A stretch of DNA of 64,000 nt, taken from assembly GCA_036346355.1 (NCBI GenBank), contig CM070585.1:6587001-6651000 (forward strand), read 5' to 3'. The translations under genes were made by a program, and so were the position numbers. This stretch comes from Rhipidocladum racemiflorum (Eukaryota > Streptophyta > Magnoliopsida > Poales > Poaceae). Below the pieces are notes generated by a model. It saw only the letters and a list, made by a program, of their open reading frames with translations. It was not told the origin of the DNA and did no database searches. Shown here one piece after another: positions 32,180-44,769 of the stretch. Every line of letters starts with the position of its first letter. Positions within the stretch are counted from its first letter, which is position 1.

Positions 32180-35100
32180 CGCGTTATCCTCTGGCTGAGC
32201 AAGTGTTTCTCCACCACCCAACTGAAAACCAGCAAGGCCCGGTTATCCAACTGACAAAATTCAATAGCATGTTAGGTCGGGATTGGCTTGGGCCATCCAG
32301 ATAAGGCCCTAAATTGTGTTCAGATAAGGGAATCAGTTGGGCAAGTGTCGTAGTCCCAGTTTTCCCAAAGGAGTGAGCGGGAGGGCAAGCAAGTAATTTC
32401 CATATTTTTCCCCACCTACCTCTCTTTCTCCTCCCCACTCTCATTTCTCTCTCTCTCTCCCCACCATTTTTCTTTTCCACCGCCCGACGCCTCCACCTGG
32501 GGGACGACGCCGGCGCCTCCCCCTGCTTCCTCGGCCAGCCGGCCCCGCTCCTCGACGCCGCCCCAGCCGTCTGCCTGCGCTCCTGGCGGCTCGGCTCTCC
32601 CAGAGCCCTACGACGCCACCGCCTCCTCGGCCTCACTCTACTCGGCGACAAGGCTGCCTCTCTCGGCTCCGCTCCAGGCCCGAGCGCCGCCACCTCCTCC
32701 GGCCGGCCCCTCCCATTGGTGCAGAAGAAGAAAGAAGACTCCCTCCTCTCTCTCTCTCTCCCTCCCTCCCTCTACCTCTCCATGGCCGAGCCCTAGCTCC
32801 AACCGGCCATGGCTAGGGTTAGTGTTGCATTTGGGGATTTTTGCCCCAATTGATGCTAGTGTGTACTTGGAGAACGCATGAATGTTGGTATGGGTGTATG
32901 AGTTGTTGTCGCTGGTTACGTAATTTAGGTAGGCGATTGGATGTTGACTTGAGAACTATGCCTTGCTGTGCTTGGATCGGTTGAGGATGAGAATGATTGA
33001 ATTGAAGTTTAGTGCACTGGCTTGTGGTGTGAATGATTTAGTAGGTGGAAAGGGTACTGTTAATGGTTGGTCTTCCTTTCTTCTTCCTCCTGGTTCGAAA
33101 TCCTTGTCCATTGTGCCGTCTCTCGGAGCTCCCGAGCCGGGCCGTGTCATCGCCCCTGATGGTGATACGTTGGGGGTTTGCTTGTGTTTCGGTTATGGCG
33201 TGTAGTTTGTAACTCTTGTCCTAGGTTGCTACTAGGCTTCGGTGAATAACCTATAGCTGCGTGAGTTGAGCATGCTGGCAATGGCATTGTCAAGGTTCAG
33301 TGCATGGTAGATAGTTTTTGGTTGATGCTAAGCGATATCGAGGATTCGGAATAATTGCGAATTAGTACCCTGCTAGTTGTGGCCAATGAATTCCTTACAT
33401 AGAAAATGTGAAGTTTGATACTATGATCTAAGGGTGAGTTATTGTTCCTTGGTTTGTATCGCGAAGGTTCTACTACATTGTCATGCAAGCGGGTGGTGGA
33501 GCTTATTGAATGACTTCAATTGGCACACACAACATTACCCTGCTATTGATCGACTATTCCATAGCCTCTTAGGCATGCCTTGCATGGCCTTGAGCTCTTC
33601 ACTTGACTTCCATCTCCTCCTATGGAGCAAAAGCCCCCAAGTGACTTAAATGGAGAGTGATTGACCTCCCTCCCACGCCCATCAAGCAAGCATGAGCTGG
33701 AACGCTATTAAGCCATTGGTACAGATACCTCAAACGCAAAGGTCTATAACCTACACTGAATAGGAGCCGGTCATGTGTTCCCAATTTCAGTGCATTAGGG
33801 AGTTTAGAGGGTGGCGAACGATTAAATCACTAGCTTGAGAATTTTAGTCGAAATAGTGTTGAGCCGGTCCTAGGGTTGTTTAGCCTCGGTTGTGGAGTTT
33901 CGCAATCGTATTTCACTTTGGCTTGGTGAATGCTTGCGTTATTGTTTTCAATTCTCATTCCATGCTCATATGCATAGCATGCATCTCATTTGGTATACAT
34001 TGTACTCGTGTAGGGAACGAAACCGCGGAGGGTGACGTGGCTGTGGTCGAGGGTGATCACGGTGAGCAGGTTGTTGTTGAGGATCCGGCAGAAGCATCAG
34101 GCAAGCACCTAAGCATATTCAACCTTTATGTGATATTATTTTAGTGAATAAACTGCTTAATTGATCGATTACGTCTTGCATGAGGGATTAAATTGTGGGA
34201 TAGGGCTAGATCCTAATTGCTGCACATACACTCCTTGGTATTTGTTGAACACATCCTTTGGAACTAGATTACGGGTAATATAACTGAGTCCATGCTTAGT
34301 TTGCTTAGAAAATGGGGTTGGGCCAAGTGGTGGACGGTTCCATCACTTGAGAGTACTCAATACTACACATGTGAACTATATTGGAAATAGGTTCAGTCAT
34401 GTTACTTGGAGGTAAATATTAATAAATGGCGGCCAAGTGAGAGTAGGATCAATTGGGTATGGAGACTCAATTGGCGTAGTCCCGCCTGTGTCAATTAAGG
34501 ACCGATCCGTTTGTGTGCCATGTTGATCGAGCACCATTAGGTTGATCGCATGCCTGATTATGGAGGGTAAGCCACTCTTTCATCACATGCCGTTCGATGG
34601 ATCATGCCCTCATGCGGTTGGACGTGGTTGAGGGCGAGGCTTAGGCGAGCCCTCGAGGGCCAAGCCGGGCTTGGGCCGCTCGAGGGGGTGCTAGGTGCTC
34701 GGACCGCATGAAGATGGTTCAACGAATGGGTATGGATGGGAGGGGGGTTGACATGAGGTACTTTGTGGCACATGTCGTGCGATCAATGCTTCCTCGCAGG
34801 TTAATTAAGCGATTCGAATTGCCGCGCTCTCGGATATGAGCACGCTCGCGTCATCCGACACTCAACGTAGTAATAACTTAAATTCCTGGCTCGTCGTTGT
34901 ACTTGAGCTCTAAAATGGTTGTAATTGCTTTACTTTAGTGTTGTTACCTTTCAACTTCATGTTAGAAGTAGGTGCGGTCAATAACTGCTTTAAATTTGTA
35001 ATTGGTTTATTTGTCATACTCATACTACAAATGTTAATGCTTTTCCGCACTATTACCTTAAGCTTTATTCCTTTCTGTACCCAAATGCATAACCCTTTGG

Positions 35101-36170
35101 AGTCGGTCATATATGGACCACGGGTAAGTCTTGCGAGTACATTCGTACTCATGCTTCTGCTTTGTGGTTTTCAAAGCAGGATCGGGAGGGTCATGAAGTT
35201 TTGTCCTCATCGCCTCTCGGTCTGCATGGGACACCGAGTAGAGGTTACTTGCGATGTCACACACTTGGAAGTGTTCAAAGTAACACTTCCGGAGATGCCG
35301 TATTTTGCTAATATGTTGGTTAACTCGCTTTTGTTGTATAGCTAGCTGTGTATTCCCTGTCCTGTAAGGCTTAAAGACTTGGTATTCCTCTTGTTGATCG
35401 TGGTTGTGTTGTGATGTCCTTATCATGCTTGTTTGTTGCTTTTATCCTTTCCATATTATCATGCTATATCAACTGCTTTTCTTGTCTGCTGAGTGGATGT
35501 CCTAGAATCTAGGAAGGTCATGCCGAAATTTCGAATTTTTGTGCTATCCTGGTTTAGGTTGCATCAGCTTAATTTTCTAGTATGTTAGTTGAATTGTTTG
35601 AGTTGTGTGGTTGTCAGGTTTGTCTTTGTGCTTTGGTTTAGTCGTCTTGTTGTGCTTCCGCGTTGCGTGTTCGGTTGTGGGGTTTTGAGTTCGTTGTCCC
35701 CTTTATGCAAACTGAATTGATGTGGCAGTGGAAACCGGTATGCGGGGCGATCTGGCGAGTTCGGTTCGCATCTGGGAATCTGAGGCGTGGTGGTGAGTTA
35801 TTTGAATGGTTCCACTGTTATCTCATTTGGGCTTGGATGCTAGCATCGCGAGCGCCATCGGCGAATCGTTGCTAGCCTCCAAATCCAATGAGGTTAACGG
35901 GGCGTTCCAATAGCTCGAGGACAGTCTGGACGGCTCCTCACAGCAAGTTTGCGATTCTTTTAAAAAGAGTGATTAGATATTTTGAGTCCAAATCTCTCAA
36001 CTTGGTAGTCTACCTTGATAGTGCGTTTAAATTTTCTTATTTAAACACTCGTGCAGGAACAATTTACATGAGAGATATCTTGGACATGTACAACACTATG
36101 GCGACAGTTATGTATAGTGTTATCTAGGATTTTCGATGGTTTAGAGAAGAGTAGGGGAGTACGGAGAATT
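32180..36170. repeat. Non-coding LTR-like DNA
   Basis: A GC-rich, CT-rich leader-like part (32400-32830), with CGCCG-rich sequence, (CT)n runs and GAGCCCTAGCTCC, is followed by 3 kb of low-coding DNA. It contains GCGAGTACATTCGTACTCATGC near 35126, a pattern also seen near the 3' end of solo-LTR family S (GAGTACTTTATGTACTCAC). This looks like one or more old long LTRs in plus orientation, but no clean TG...CA ends or target duplication were found. No gene is seen. Confidence 0.4.
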
Positions 36171-36685
36171 GAGTTGTCTCTCATGCAAAAGATAGCTTAG
36201 TCACACTCACAAGAACATAGGTCAAAGAGAACTAAAAATTGTATTATAGTGGAGATTGTCTTCAATACACATTTTGATGAGAGGGGTGTGAAAAAAGGAT
36301 AGGGTAAAAAAATTAGATAAAATAGGGTGTGGAATATACGAGGTAACAGTTTTCTCTGCCATTGCAATCTCCTTGGATGAACTCGGCCGGCCCATGCATG
36401 ATGTGCTGATGGTTTGTAGCTTTGTGCTATGGTTCTCCCTTACAAGGGGGGTCTGAGTCGTCTGACTTGTCAACACATTACACACGTGACATGACAACAG
36501 ACCAGTCAAGGCACATTCCATTCCCGCGAGAGCGAGCATGCAACGGGACTACGAGAGGCGGATTGACAGCTCGGACGGATGGGCCACCGGCGGTGGGCCC
36601 CTGGCAAATTTGGCGCAAGCTGAGCAGGACCAACAGGCGCAACCCGCCAAGTTCATCGCTCCAGGACACTGCCCTCGGCTCTCTC
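36171..36685. other. Intergenic, no gene seen
   Basis: Mixed sequence. The short GC-rich stretch 36540-36660 has overlapping small ORFs on both strands without recognisable domains. Confidence 0.4.
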
Positions 36686-36940
36686 TGTTGGAAAACGTGG
36701 ATGATTGTCGTATATCAATTGTAATATCAAATAGACGAAAAATAATTATAATAAATAATCACATGATATAGATAGATCAATTTTTTTTTCTCGTTATTGA
36801 TTATGGATTAATTCTCTTATACAATATGGTGCTGTATTTATACCCTAAACCCCTTAGGGGTAGTTTCAAAATTCACTTTAAAAAACAAAGAGTCCGTATA
36901 TATCTCAACAAGCAAAATGAAAGTATGTTATATCTCAACA
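36686..36940 (-). mobile_element. Solo Copia LTR (255 bp), inverted
   Basis: On the minus strand it starts TGTTGAGATATAACATAC and ends CGTTTTCCAACA. It aligns with the two LTRs of Copia element 2 just to its right, which are on the plus strand. The flanks are CTCTC (36681-36685) and CTATC (36941-36945), a 5-bp duplication with one mismatch. Confidence 0.75.
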
Positions 36941-37079
36941 CTATCCACTCTCCCCACCGGCACCCAAGAAAAACAAAAAGACGAGCCATGTGACTGAGCG
37001 GGTGACGGCTCACCTACCGCGCTGGGTGCGTTGAGATATAAACAAACTCTTAGTATTGGTTGTTGACATATATTCAGAT

Positions 37080-37936
37080 CAGGACCGTTCCTCATATTTC
37101 AGGGGCCCTAGTGCAAATCGGAAAATGGGGCCCTTGATTTCAGCAACACAAAAATGTTTTTATCTATTAATTGCAAATGCATATGTTAAGTATATAATCA
37201 AAACATTTCTTCAGTTGCAAAGATGACGCATACATGATATATAATCAAAATAAGCGATCTGGTTGCAAATATGACTAATACATGATATATCCCCTCAAAA
37301 AACTAATACATGATATAATCAAAACATATGATCCAGTGCAATGTAAGATGTCTAACACAGGACATATCATGATATCAATGATAGAAGAGAGAAAGAGAGG
37401 GGGGAGAGAATAATTGTAGAGGTGGTCCCAGGTTCCATATCCCAAAAGCTAGACCATGCTAAATGAGAGCCATCATATACCATCTACCACCTGCGAATTC
37501 AAAATAAGCAAACCCATCATTTAAAACAATTTCTTCTCACATTTTTAGATGCAAAGTCATCGATAATAGTATCTATATTAATCTGATCTAACATAGCCTT
37601 CTTAATGCATAAAGTGGCCAGACCATTCAACCTTTCTTGAGACATTGTTGACCTCAAATAATTTTTTAATAATTTTAAGTTTGAAAAGCTTCTTTCAGCT
37701 AATGGTACAGTAGCTCGTATAGTAAATAATATTCGATAAACAACTAAAATATTTGGATAACAATCTATATCTCTAGTGAACCTAAATATTTCAATAGCAG
37801 TCAAAGCCTCATCTGGCAAAATCATTTGCAACACTTCATGACCATATATGTGATGTATACTTACATGGGCCGGGGCCCCTCCCCATCATGGGCCCTAGGC
37901 GACGGCACCTGTTGCACCGGCCCCGGAACGGCCCTG
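37080..37936 (-). mobile_element. hAT transposon derivative (857 bp), perfect 8-bp TSD
   Basis: The ends are CAGGACCGTTCCTC and CCCCGGAACGGCCCTG (inverted repeats). The flanks are ATTCAGAT on both sides (37072-37079 and 37937-37944). It carries the 3' end of a transposase gene on the minus strand. It is inserted in the left LTR of Copia element 2, and the LTR sequence continues across the insertion. Confidence 0.92.
37517..37834 (-). pseudogene. hAT transposase C-terminal dimerisation domain remnant
   Basis: The 105-codon frame includes YPNILVVYRILFTIRATVPL, AERSFSNLKLLKNYLRSTMS and QERLNGLA. This is the hAT C-terminal dimerisation signature, close to the plant group with a TTF-type zinc finger. 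The catalytic RNase-H-like part is absent, so the element relies on an outside transposase. Confidence 0.88.
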
Positions 37937-38289
37937 ATTCAGATTCTTACTTTTGGTGGAAAAATTCCAAAACTACTTCTGATGGGTTATCAGTATAAAC
38001 ATAGCACCATGTTGTACAAGAAAATCAATCCTACAATCAATAAACAGAGAAAAGAGATGATCTTCTTATACCATGTGTTCATATATTTGCGATTGTTTTT
38101 CATATATTCTTGATTGGCATTATGATTTATCTACGTCAATCGTCATCGTTTTTCAACACGTTCTCAGCACAAAGCACTTTAAGACCTTACAATATTTTTT
38201 TTGTACTTACATCAATATGCACTACATCGAATTTCAACCAGCATTAAGCGATTAATCTACCATTATGGGAGTAACCATTCTTTAGTGAG

Positions 38290-39167
38290 TTCCTCCTAAA
38301 GAATGGTTACCCCCATAATGGTGATTATCCTTGTGTGTTCATAAAGAAATCCTAGAATAGATTCTCTATAATCACAGTCTATATTGATGATTTGAATATT
38401 ATCAAAACCACAGAGGACATAAAGGAATTAAGTGCTTACCTTATGACGGAGTTTGAGCTGAAAAATTTAGGTAAAACCAAATATTACTTCGGCCTGCAAC
38501 TATGTATTTCCTAAAAAGAATCTTTGTTCACCGGTCTACCTATACCAAAAATATATTGAAAAAAATTTAACATGGATAAATCTCATCCTTTAAATACCCT
38601 ATGGTAGTAAGATACCTTAGGACCTCTATGGATAAAGACCCATTCGGACCAAGGATGAAAAATATGAATGTCTTAGAACCTAAATTTCCATAATCAAGCG
38701 CCATATGAGCACTTATGTATCTTGTGAATTGCGTCAGGCATGATGTTGCATTCACAGCAAATTTGCAAGCTGGACAAAGTGCAGCCCCAATCGAAAGGCA
38801 TTGGGCTGATATTAAGATTTTACTTAGATACCTCCAACGTACACAAGATCTTGGTTATTTTACCGGAAGGACCAAGACTCCACCATGGTGGGATATAGGG
38901 ATGTTGGTTATTTGTACAATCCATATAGTACTAAATCTCAAACTGAGTTTGTATTTCACTACCGTAGTACAGTCATTTATTGGCGATCTTTTTAAGCAGA
39001 CCTTCGTAGATATCTTTACCAACCACTCAGAGATAATAGTATTATCTAAAGCCTCATATGAATGTGTTTGGCTACATGTGATTAGCCATGTCCAGAATTC
39101 GTGTGTTATTAATACCATCGATACACCTACAATTATTTATGAAGATAATATTGCTTGTGTTGCATAA
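38290..39167 (+). pseudogene. Copia element 2 RT / RNase H remnant
   Basis: Pieces in shifting frames read ITVYIDDLNIIKTTEDIKEL (the catalytic YIDD is intact), FELKNLGKTKYYFGLQL, then MYLVNCVRHDVAFTANL and HSEIIVLSKASYECVWL. Stops and small indels are frequent. Only the C-terminal third of pol remains. Confidence 0.8.
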
Positions 39168-39626
39168 ATACAATTGGGTTATATAAAGAGCAATTTCATG
39201 GAGCATATTGCCATTACATTTTTCTATCCTCACGAGCTCCAGGAAAATGGTGAGTTAAAGATCCTGTAAACTAAGTTATGTGAAAGTCCAGCATATTCAT
39301 TCAGTAAGGATGTGCCAATATTCAATTTTCAAAGATGTGTTCGTGGCATTGTAATGAGACAACTTAGAGATTTGTGGAGTTCAGAGAGAGTAAATCCGTA
39401 TTATCCTGAAGATCTACTACCCTAATCCAGAAGATTATAAGCTGCAATATTTTTCTCTTAGTGAGTTTTCCTGAAGTTTTCTTACATGAGGGTTTTTTAA
39501 CGAGGTAACAAATGTAACACAATATGCGAGTGCAATATACTCTTTTTGTCATTATTTTTCTCACTGGGTTTTTTAGAGGAGTTTTTGATGAGACATATGC
39601 ATTACGTTGTATTCGTCCAAAGGGAG

Positions 39627-39877
39627 TGTTGAGATATAACCGTACCTTTTATTTTGGTTGTTGAGATATATTCGAATTCTTGGTTTTAGTGGATGCATTC
39701 TGAAACTACCCCTGATGGATTATGGGTATAAATATAACACACCATTGTACAAAAGAATGAATAAAGAGATAAAATAGTTGATCTCTCTATATTCTATGTT
39801 CATTTATTTATGATTGTTCTTCATTTATTCTTATTGATGTTGTAATTGATTTACGGCGATCGTCATCGTTTTTCAAC
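39627..39877 (+). mobile_element. 3' LTR of Copia element 2
   Basis: TGTTGAGATATAACCG...CGTTTTTCAAC, about 250 bp, matching the left LTR without its hAT insert. It has a TATAAATATA box near 39729. The last CA is changed to CC or merges with flanking DNA. Confidence 0.8.
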
Positions 39878-39878
39878 C

Positions 39879-39911
39879 TATGAGCCTTAAGTGATTTTTC
39901 TTGAGCTATTA
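39879..39911 (+). pseudogene. Receptor-kinase exon fragment, left piece
   Basis: Joined across the TATTA duplication to 53076-53091, the bases read GTG ATT TTT CTT GAG CTA TTA ACT GGG..., giving VIFLELLTGQKAFD. This is the subdomain IX-X region of plant receptor-like kinases (the VYSFGV.LLELLTG block). The codons just before look like TAT .AGC CTT with one extra base, fitting Y-S-F plus a 1-bp indel. The left side is cut by Copia element 2. Confidence 0.45.
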
Positions 39912-42900
39912 TGTAACATCCCCAATTTCGGTCTTTTACCAAAAAGCTAATTTAAATTAATTAAATTCAAAATTTGGATTTTTCTTGGTGTTCTAATTAA
40001 CCTGGCATCCTTATCCTTTCGAAATTGGAGTTCAATCCTCCTTCGTCCGAAAAATTGAATTTCCAGATTCCAGTCCGTACTCGAGAATTCCACCCAAGTT
40101 CGAAAATGCTCCAAAAATCCCGAACCTATTGCATTAGGTTCCAATTATTCCAAAAATATTTTGAGAATTTTCCCAAGATTTTTGGAAACCCTCTGTATTT
40201 TATCGCTCGCGGTCTTTCGTTAAATCCCATTTATTTGTCCCGAAATTTTCTAAATTCCAAATTTCATCCAAATTCCATGAAACTGATTTTGTTGGGTTTC
40301 AAATATTCCCTAGTATTTTTAGGAATTTTTCCGGAATTTTTAGACCCTTCCTGCTAATTTTCTCTAGGGCGATGTGTTTGCGTAATGGTCGACCAATGGG
40401 AGAGCGCCACATCACCCCGTTACTGTTCATCATCTTCCTCCTATGCACGATTGAAATTCCAGAGAGCAACTCGCTTCAGCCATTCATGGCCGCCTCTCTT
40501 TAATTGCCCATAACTCATCCGTTTCAGCTCCAAATCACGATCCGCCAGTTCCGTTGGAAAGATATCGACGAGACGAACCCATTCCCCACCTCCATTCGTT
40601 CCAAATTCCACCGGAAATGATTCAATCAAAGGAAAACCGAAAATTATTAAAATAGCCATAACTTGGCCATTTCTCCATGAAACTTCGAGCTTCCACCTCT
40701 CAACTCTTCGTCTTGGATCCCTCTACCCCATGCTCACACCCTCCCTCTGCCACTCCTCTCCATTCGGCTGGGAACGCGAAGAAACCGACGCCGGGTGTCC
40801 TCCGTCGACGCCGGGTGTCCTCCGTCGACGTCGCCGTGTCATCTTTTGTTCCGGTGAGCCAAACTCAAATTCGATCGCGTCGTTGTGTTCGCGTCGACAT
40901 CCCAAGCAAAAACCCTCAACTAATTTCACTTTTCGTTGTAGGACGACGACGAATTTCGCCGTTGAAATCTTCGTCGGGAGCTCGGTTTTTCATCGACTAC
41001 TCTCAATCCGGTGAGCTACTCTCGAATCCGACCACACTGTTGAATTCGTCTCGTCGAGACCTACGCGGTGCTCACTTTCTTGTTGTTGTTGCGCTTTCCG
41101 ATTTTTTTTTAATATTTTGGGTGTCCTCGCCATCGACATGACCGTGGCCGCCGCCATTCCGGCGATCTTCCGACCCAACCGACGTGAGCGTCGCGTTCCC
41201 CATGCCTGGCCACACCTTCTCCACCCCTTCCCCGGTCGTGCGCCGCCCCCTCCCATCGCCGGCGCCACACGCCGCCCGTGCGCCGCTACGCGCGCCTCCG
41301 ATCATAACTTCGACGAGCTTTTCTCGATGATCCGCTAGTCCGATCATCCTACAAATTGAACCCCAGAATAATCCTATTATTCCCTACACAACTCAATTGG
41401 AATTTCTCTAATCCAACTTACGGATCTCCCTGTAGTAGTCGTTCTTTTCGAAACTTCGGCAAGCTCTCCCGGTCACTCCCGACTTCCGTTCGGCCTCAAA
41501 TTTTTACCAGAGCTCCCTATTGGTGTCCTCTACCTCTAGTAAAATCATATTTTCAATTTGATTGCCAGAGCTCCGCCGACAATCATTTCTTCTCCAAGTC
41601 CGGCGGGAGGTTTGAAACGCTCGTTCTCTTTCGTCGTCACTCCGAATCGAATGATTAAAATTCCTAAATTCATCTAAAATACCCTCTATATGCCAGTATT
41701 ATTTTTATAATTTTTATAATTTATTTATTTTATTTTATTTTATTTATTTGTTGCTCCGTTTTGCGCGTAGTCGAAGAAGCCACTGTCGTCGCCGAAGAAA
41801 GTTTTGTCCAGCAGAGCGACGCGTCTCTCCTCGTCAACGAAAGCAAGTCTCCTTGACGCATGTTGATCCCATGATTTATAAATGTTTTACAAATTGTATT
41901 GCTATCTATATAAAAGGATGATGCTAACGTTTGGCTGTTAGTTATACCTGTTGTGTATACGTCCTTGATATTGTTATCCATGATCCTTTGTCGCCCTAGT
42001 ATAGTGATCCACCAATATAAATATTTTTGGGAAAATATTCTTTTATTAGGGAAATGATTATTTGGAAGACATTTTGGATGGAACAAATAGTATGGAATGC
42101 AATTTGGAGTTAGATGAATATTAGTGATGATGTGGGGGTTGCCATTATGAAATTGATCTATGAATGGTGATAGTTGAAATATTGAGGAGTTGGATTGTTA
42201 TAGCAGTTCGCAATATAATTAGTATGGATGGGAGGAATATTGTAAGATGTTTGATATTAAGAACAATAGTTGATAAATTAAATAAATGACATTGAGGATC
42301 ATACTTGTGGATCAAACAGAGTAAGTGGAGAATCATATTCGAGAGATTTTAACAAGTATACCATGTGATCTAGAGATGACAATGTGAAGGATTAGTTAGA
42401 TGACATTGAGAATGATACTTGGTGAATTAGTAAATGATATTATCTAACCTACTCGATGGATTAAATGGAAATTATTGAGAATCATACCCGGTGGTGTAGT
42501 AGATGATTTTGTGAAATATGGTTTCGCGATAACCATTTATGTGGAATTATGAATAATGTGGATTATGTGTGATTTGTTTAGTCGATCTGGTATCATTGTT
42601 TATGGAAACCACTATTGTCAGGGAATTAATGAGATCTTGGTTTTGAGAAATCTTTGGTAAAAGATGCTTGGGGATGAGATTATGAATTACTCTTGGTGAA
42701 TCAAGTAGTAACAAGATTAATCGATGTATGGATGATGGATAATCAATGATGAGACTTATATTTTGAGGACTATGTCATATACAATAATATCAGTAGCTTA
42801 GCATGATTTTGGAGTCATGATCGCATATGTCAAAGACTCTATGTGTTGGAGTACTAGTTTGGGCTGGATTATATAATGCCGTGATAATAATGTGAGATCT

Positions 42901-43924
42901 TGGTGGCTTCATGATTCGGGAGGTTACAGAATGGATTATAATAATTAATTTTTATCAACGTTGAGTAATAAAAATTATAAATAAGTTATTGGTGGAATAG
43001 AACAGTTCGGTAGAAATGCTTAGACTCGCAATCGGTCAGTATGCACCTATGGGTGGGAATTTCTTATAACTTTTGAAAACTTGTGTTGAAAGTTATAGGC
43101 AAAGAGTATTGCCGTTGGTTTACAAAATAAAAATAAAATGAAAAATGGTTTAGACTTGGGCGGAATGGTTGGTCTGGCGGGTGCGGATAGAGCACTGGTC
43201 CTGGTTTGTGCACGTACCGCCCCAAGTCAGTTAAGGACCGACGCTTATGACTGTCTCCATTCTAAGCATTACCGTACAACCACATGTCAAAGTGGGCACG
43301 ACCTGGCTGAATAATTTGTAGAAACCTAACTTAGACTCACCAGTTTGTGGAATGTGAGTGCCGGATAGAGGGAATATTGTTTTCTCACACGGCGCAAGAG
43401 GGGGCTTCTGTACTGGGTGGATAGAACCCTAACAGTGGTGAAACCTCAGCTGGTGGGTCGGGTTAGGCGTATACATTGTAAAGGCCTTGTCATGATATCC
43501 CTGCCGGCACACGTAAGGAAGTGTGTTAATTGTACATGGCACTAAGGGAATATCATGTCTTGTGGGTAAAGCTGTACACCTCTGCAGAGTTAAAACTATT
43601 CGAATAGCCGTGCCTGCGGTCAAGGGCAAAGCGAAGAATGCTTTCATATTGGTAGACTTTATTTATTTGTTTAAAAAACTGATGATTTGGGATTCGGGAG
43701 TGGTTAGAACTCTCGGGTGTGCTTCTGGCGGCTATAGCCAGGTAGGTGGATTGAATCTGTTTTTGTGAACCATGGCAGACAGAGCCATGTGGATGGATTG
43801 AACCCTGATCTTTTTGAGATGTGGCGGATAGAGCCTGTATACTAGTGAATGGTGGTTAGAACCTTCACTAGAAGTTATAAATAATTGCAAATGTACAAAT
43901 CACTACAAGGTTGCAGCTTTGGCC

Positions 43925-44385
43925 CGAGTGTTTCCCACACTCGGGATAGGGGCAGAAACACTCGGAATAGGGTATCCCGAGTGGGCACACTCGGCGTAGT
44001 GCACTCGGTGTTATTTTATCGGGAAAAATAGGCTACACCGAGTGTACTCTCGGGAAAAAAAAATACGGCCTGAGTGCACACTCGGTATAGTCTTTGCGGT
44101 TCCGCATAACACCTCTGCCCCCGTGTCGGCCACGGTGGTGACACGTCAACACCTATGCCGAGTGTCCTCTCGGGGAAAACCTCGTCTATTCCGAGTGCAC
44201 TCTCGGCATAGATATATCGCGAGTGCACACTCAGGATTGAGGTATAAACCGAGTGCACACTCAATATTGAGATATAAGCCGAGTGCACTCTCGGTATAGG
44301 GTTATCATGCTATGCCGAGTGCACTCTCGGGATAGGTTGACATGCTATGCCAAGTGCACTCTCAGGATAGATAATTTCCCCTACC
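43925..44385. repeat. CACTA left subterminal repeats
   Basis: About nine copies by eye of a 16-bp palindrome-like motif, CCGAGTGCACTCTCGG and variants (CCGAGTGTCCTCTCGG, GCGAGTGCACACTCAG). In Spm such repeats bind TNPA and are needed for excision. Here the motif is close to self-complementary. Confidence 0.88.
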
Positions 44386-44399
44386 AAACAGCCAGCTCA

Positions 44400-44600
44400 A
44401 ATATTCAATATATTCACATTCACAACATCAATTCAACATTTTGCATCCACAATATAACAGTTCACAGTTTTACATCCACAATTCACAATATGACATCCAC
44501 AATTCACAACATAACATCCATAATGCACAATATCAATTCAACATCCACAATATAACAATTCAACATCCACAACGCACATAACATATTCATCGCACATTCA
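44400..44600. repeat. CACAAT/CATCCAC-rich short repeats
   Basis: Irregular repeats of ACATCCACAATATAACAATTC type occur just inside the CACTA subterminal block. They are non-coding and probably 3' of the TNPA unit. Confidence 0.6.
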
Positions 44601-44769
44601 CATATCGCAAACATTTTTACATTCATAAGTCCGAAGTGCACATATCACAAATGAAGTCCGAAGTTCAACAAACGAAGTCCACATACTTAAAACATAGTAT
44701 GTTTTCATACATATCACATCCATACCAAATCCAAAACCACTCCTCGAGGGCTAGATGAATCCAATTAGC

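Larger units (their letters stand above)
37027..39877 (+). mobile_element. Copia element 2, internally deleted
   Basis: The left LTR starts at about 37027 (TG(C)GTTGAGATATAA) and ends at 38158 (TTTTTCAACA), with a hAT element inside. A primer-like site CGTTCTCAGCAC follows at once. The interior (38170-39626) holds only late RT and RNase H pieces. AAAGGGAG, a polypurine tract, directly precedes the right LTR (39627-39877). Gag, protease and integrase are missing. Flanking target duplications are not evident. Confidence 0.8.

Noticed and set aside
32184..32693. 169-codon minus-strand ORF
   Set aside because: It is a GC-rich, CT-rich leader-like stretch with no recognisable domain. It reads like LTR leader sequence.
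35663..35875. 70-codon ORF in LTR-like DNA
   Set aside because: No domain, and it is embedded in non-coding repeat-like sequence.
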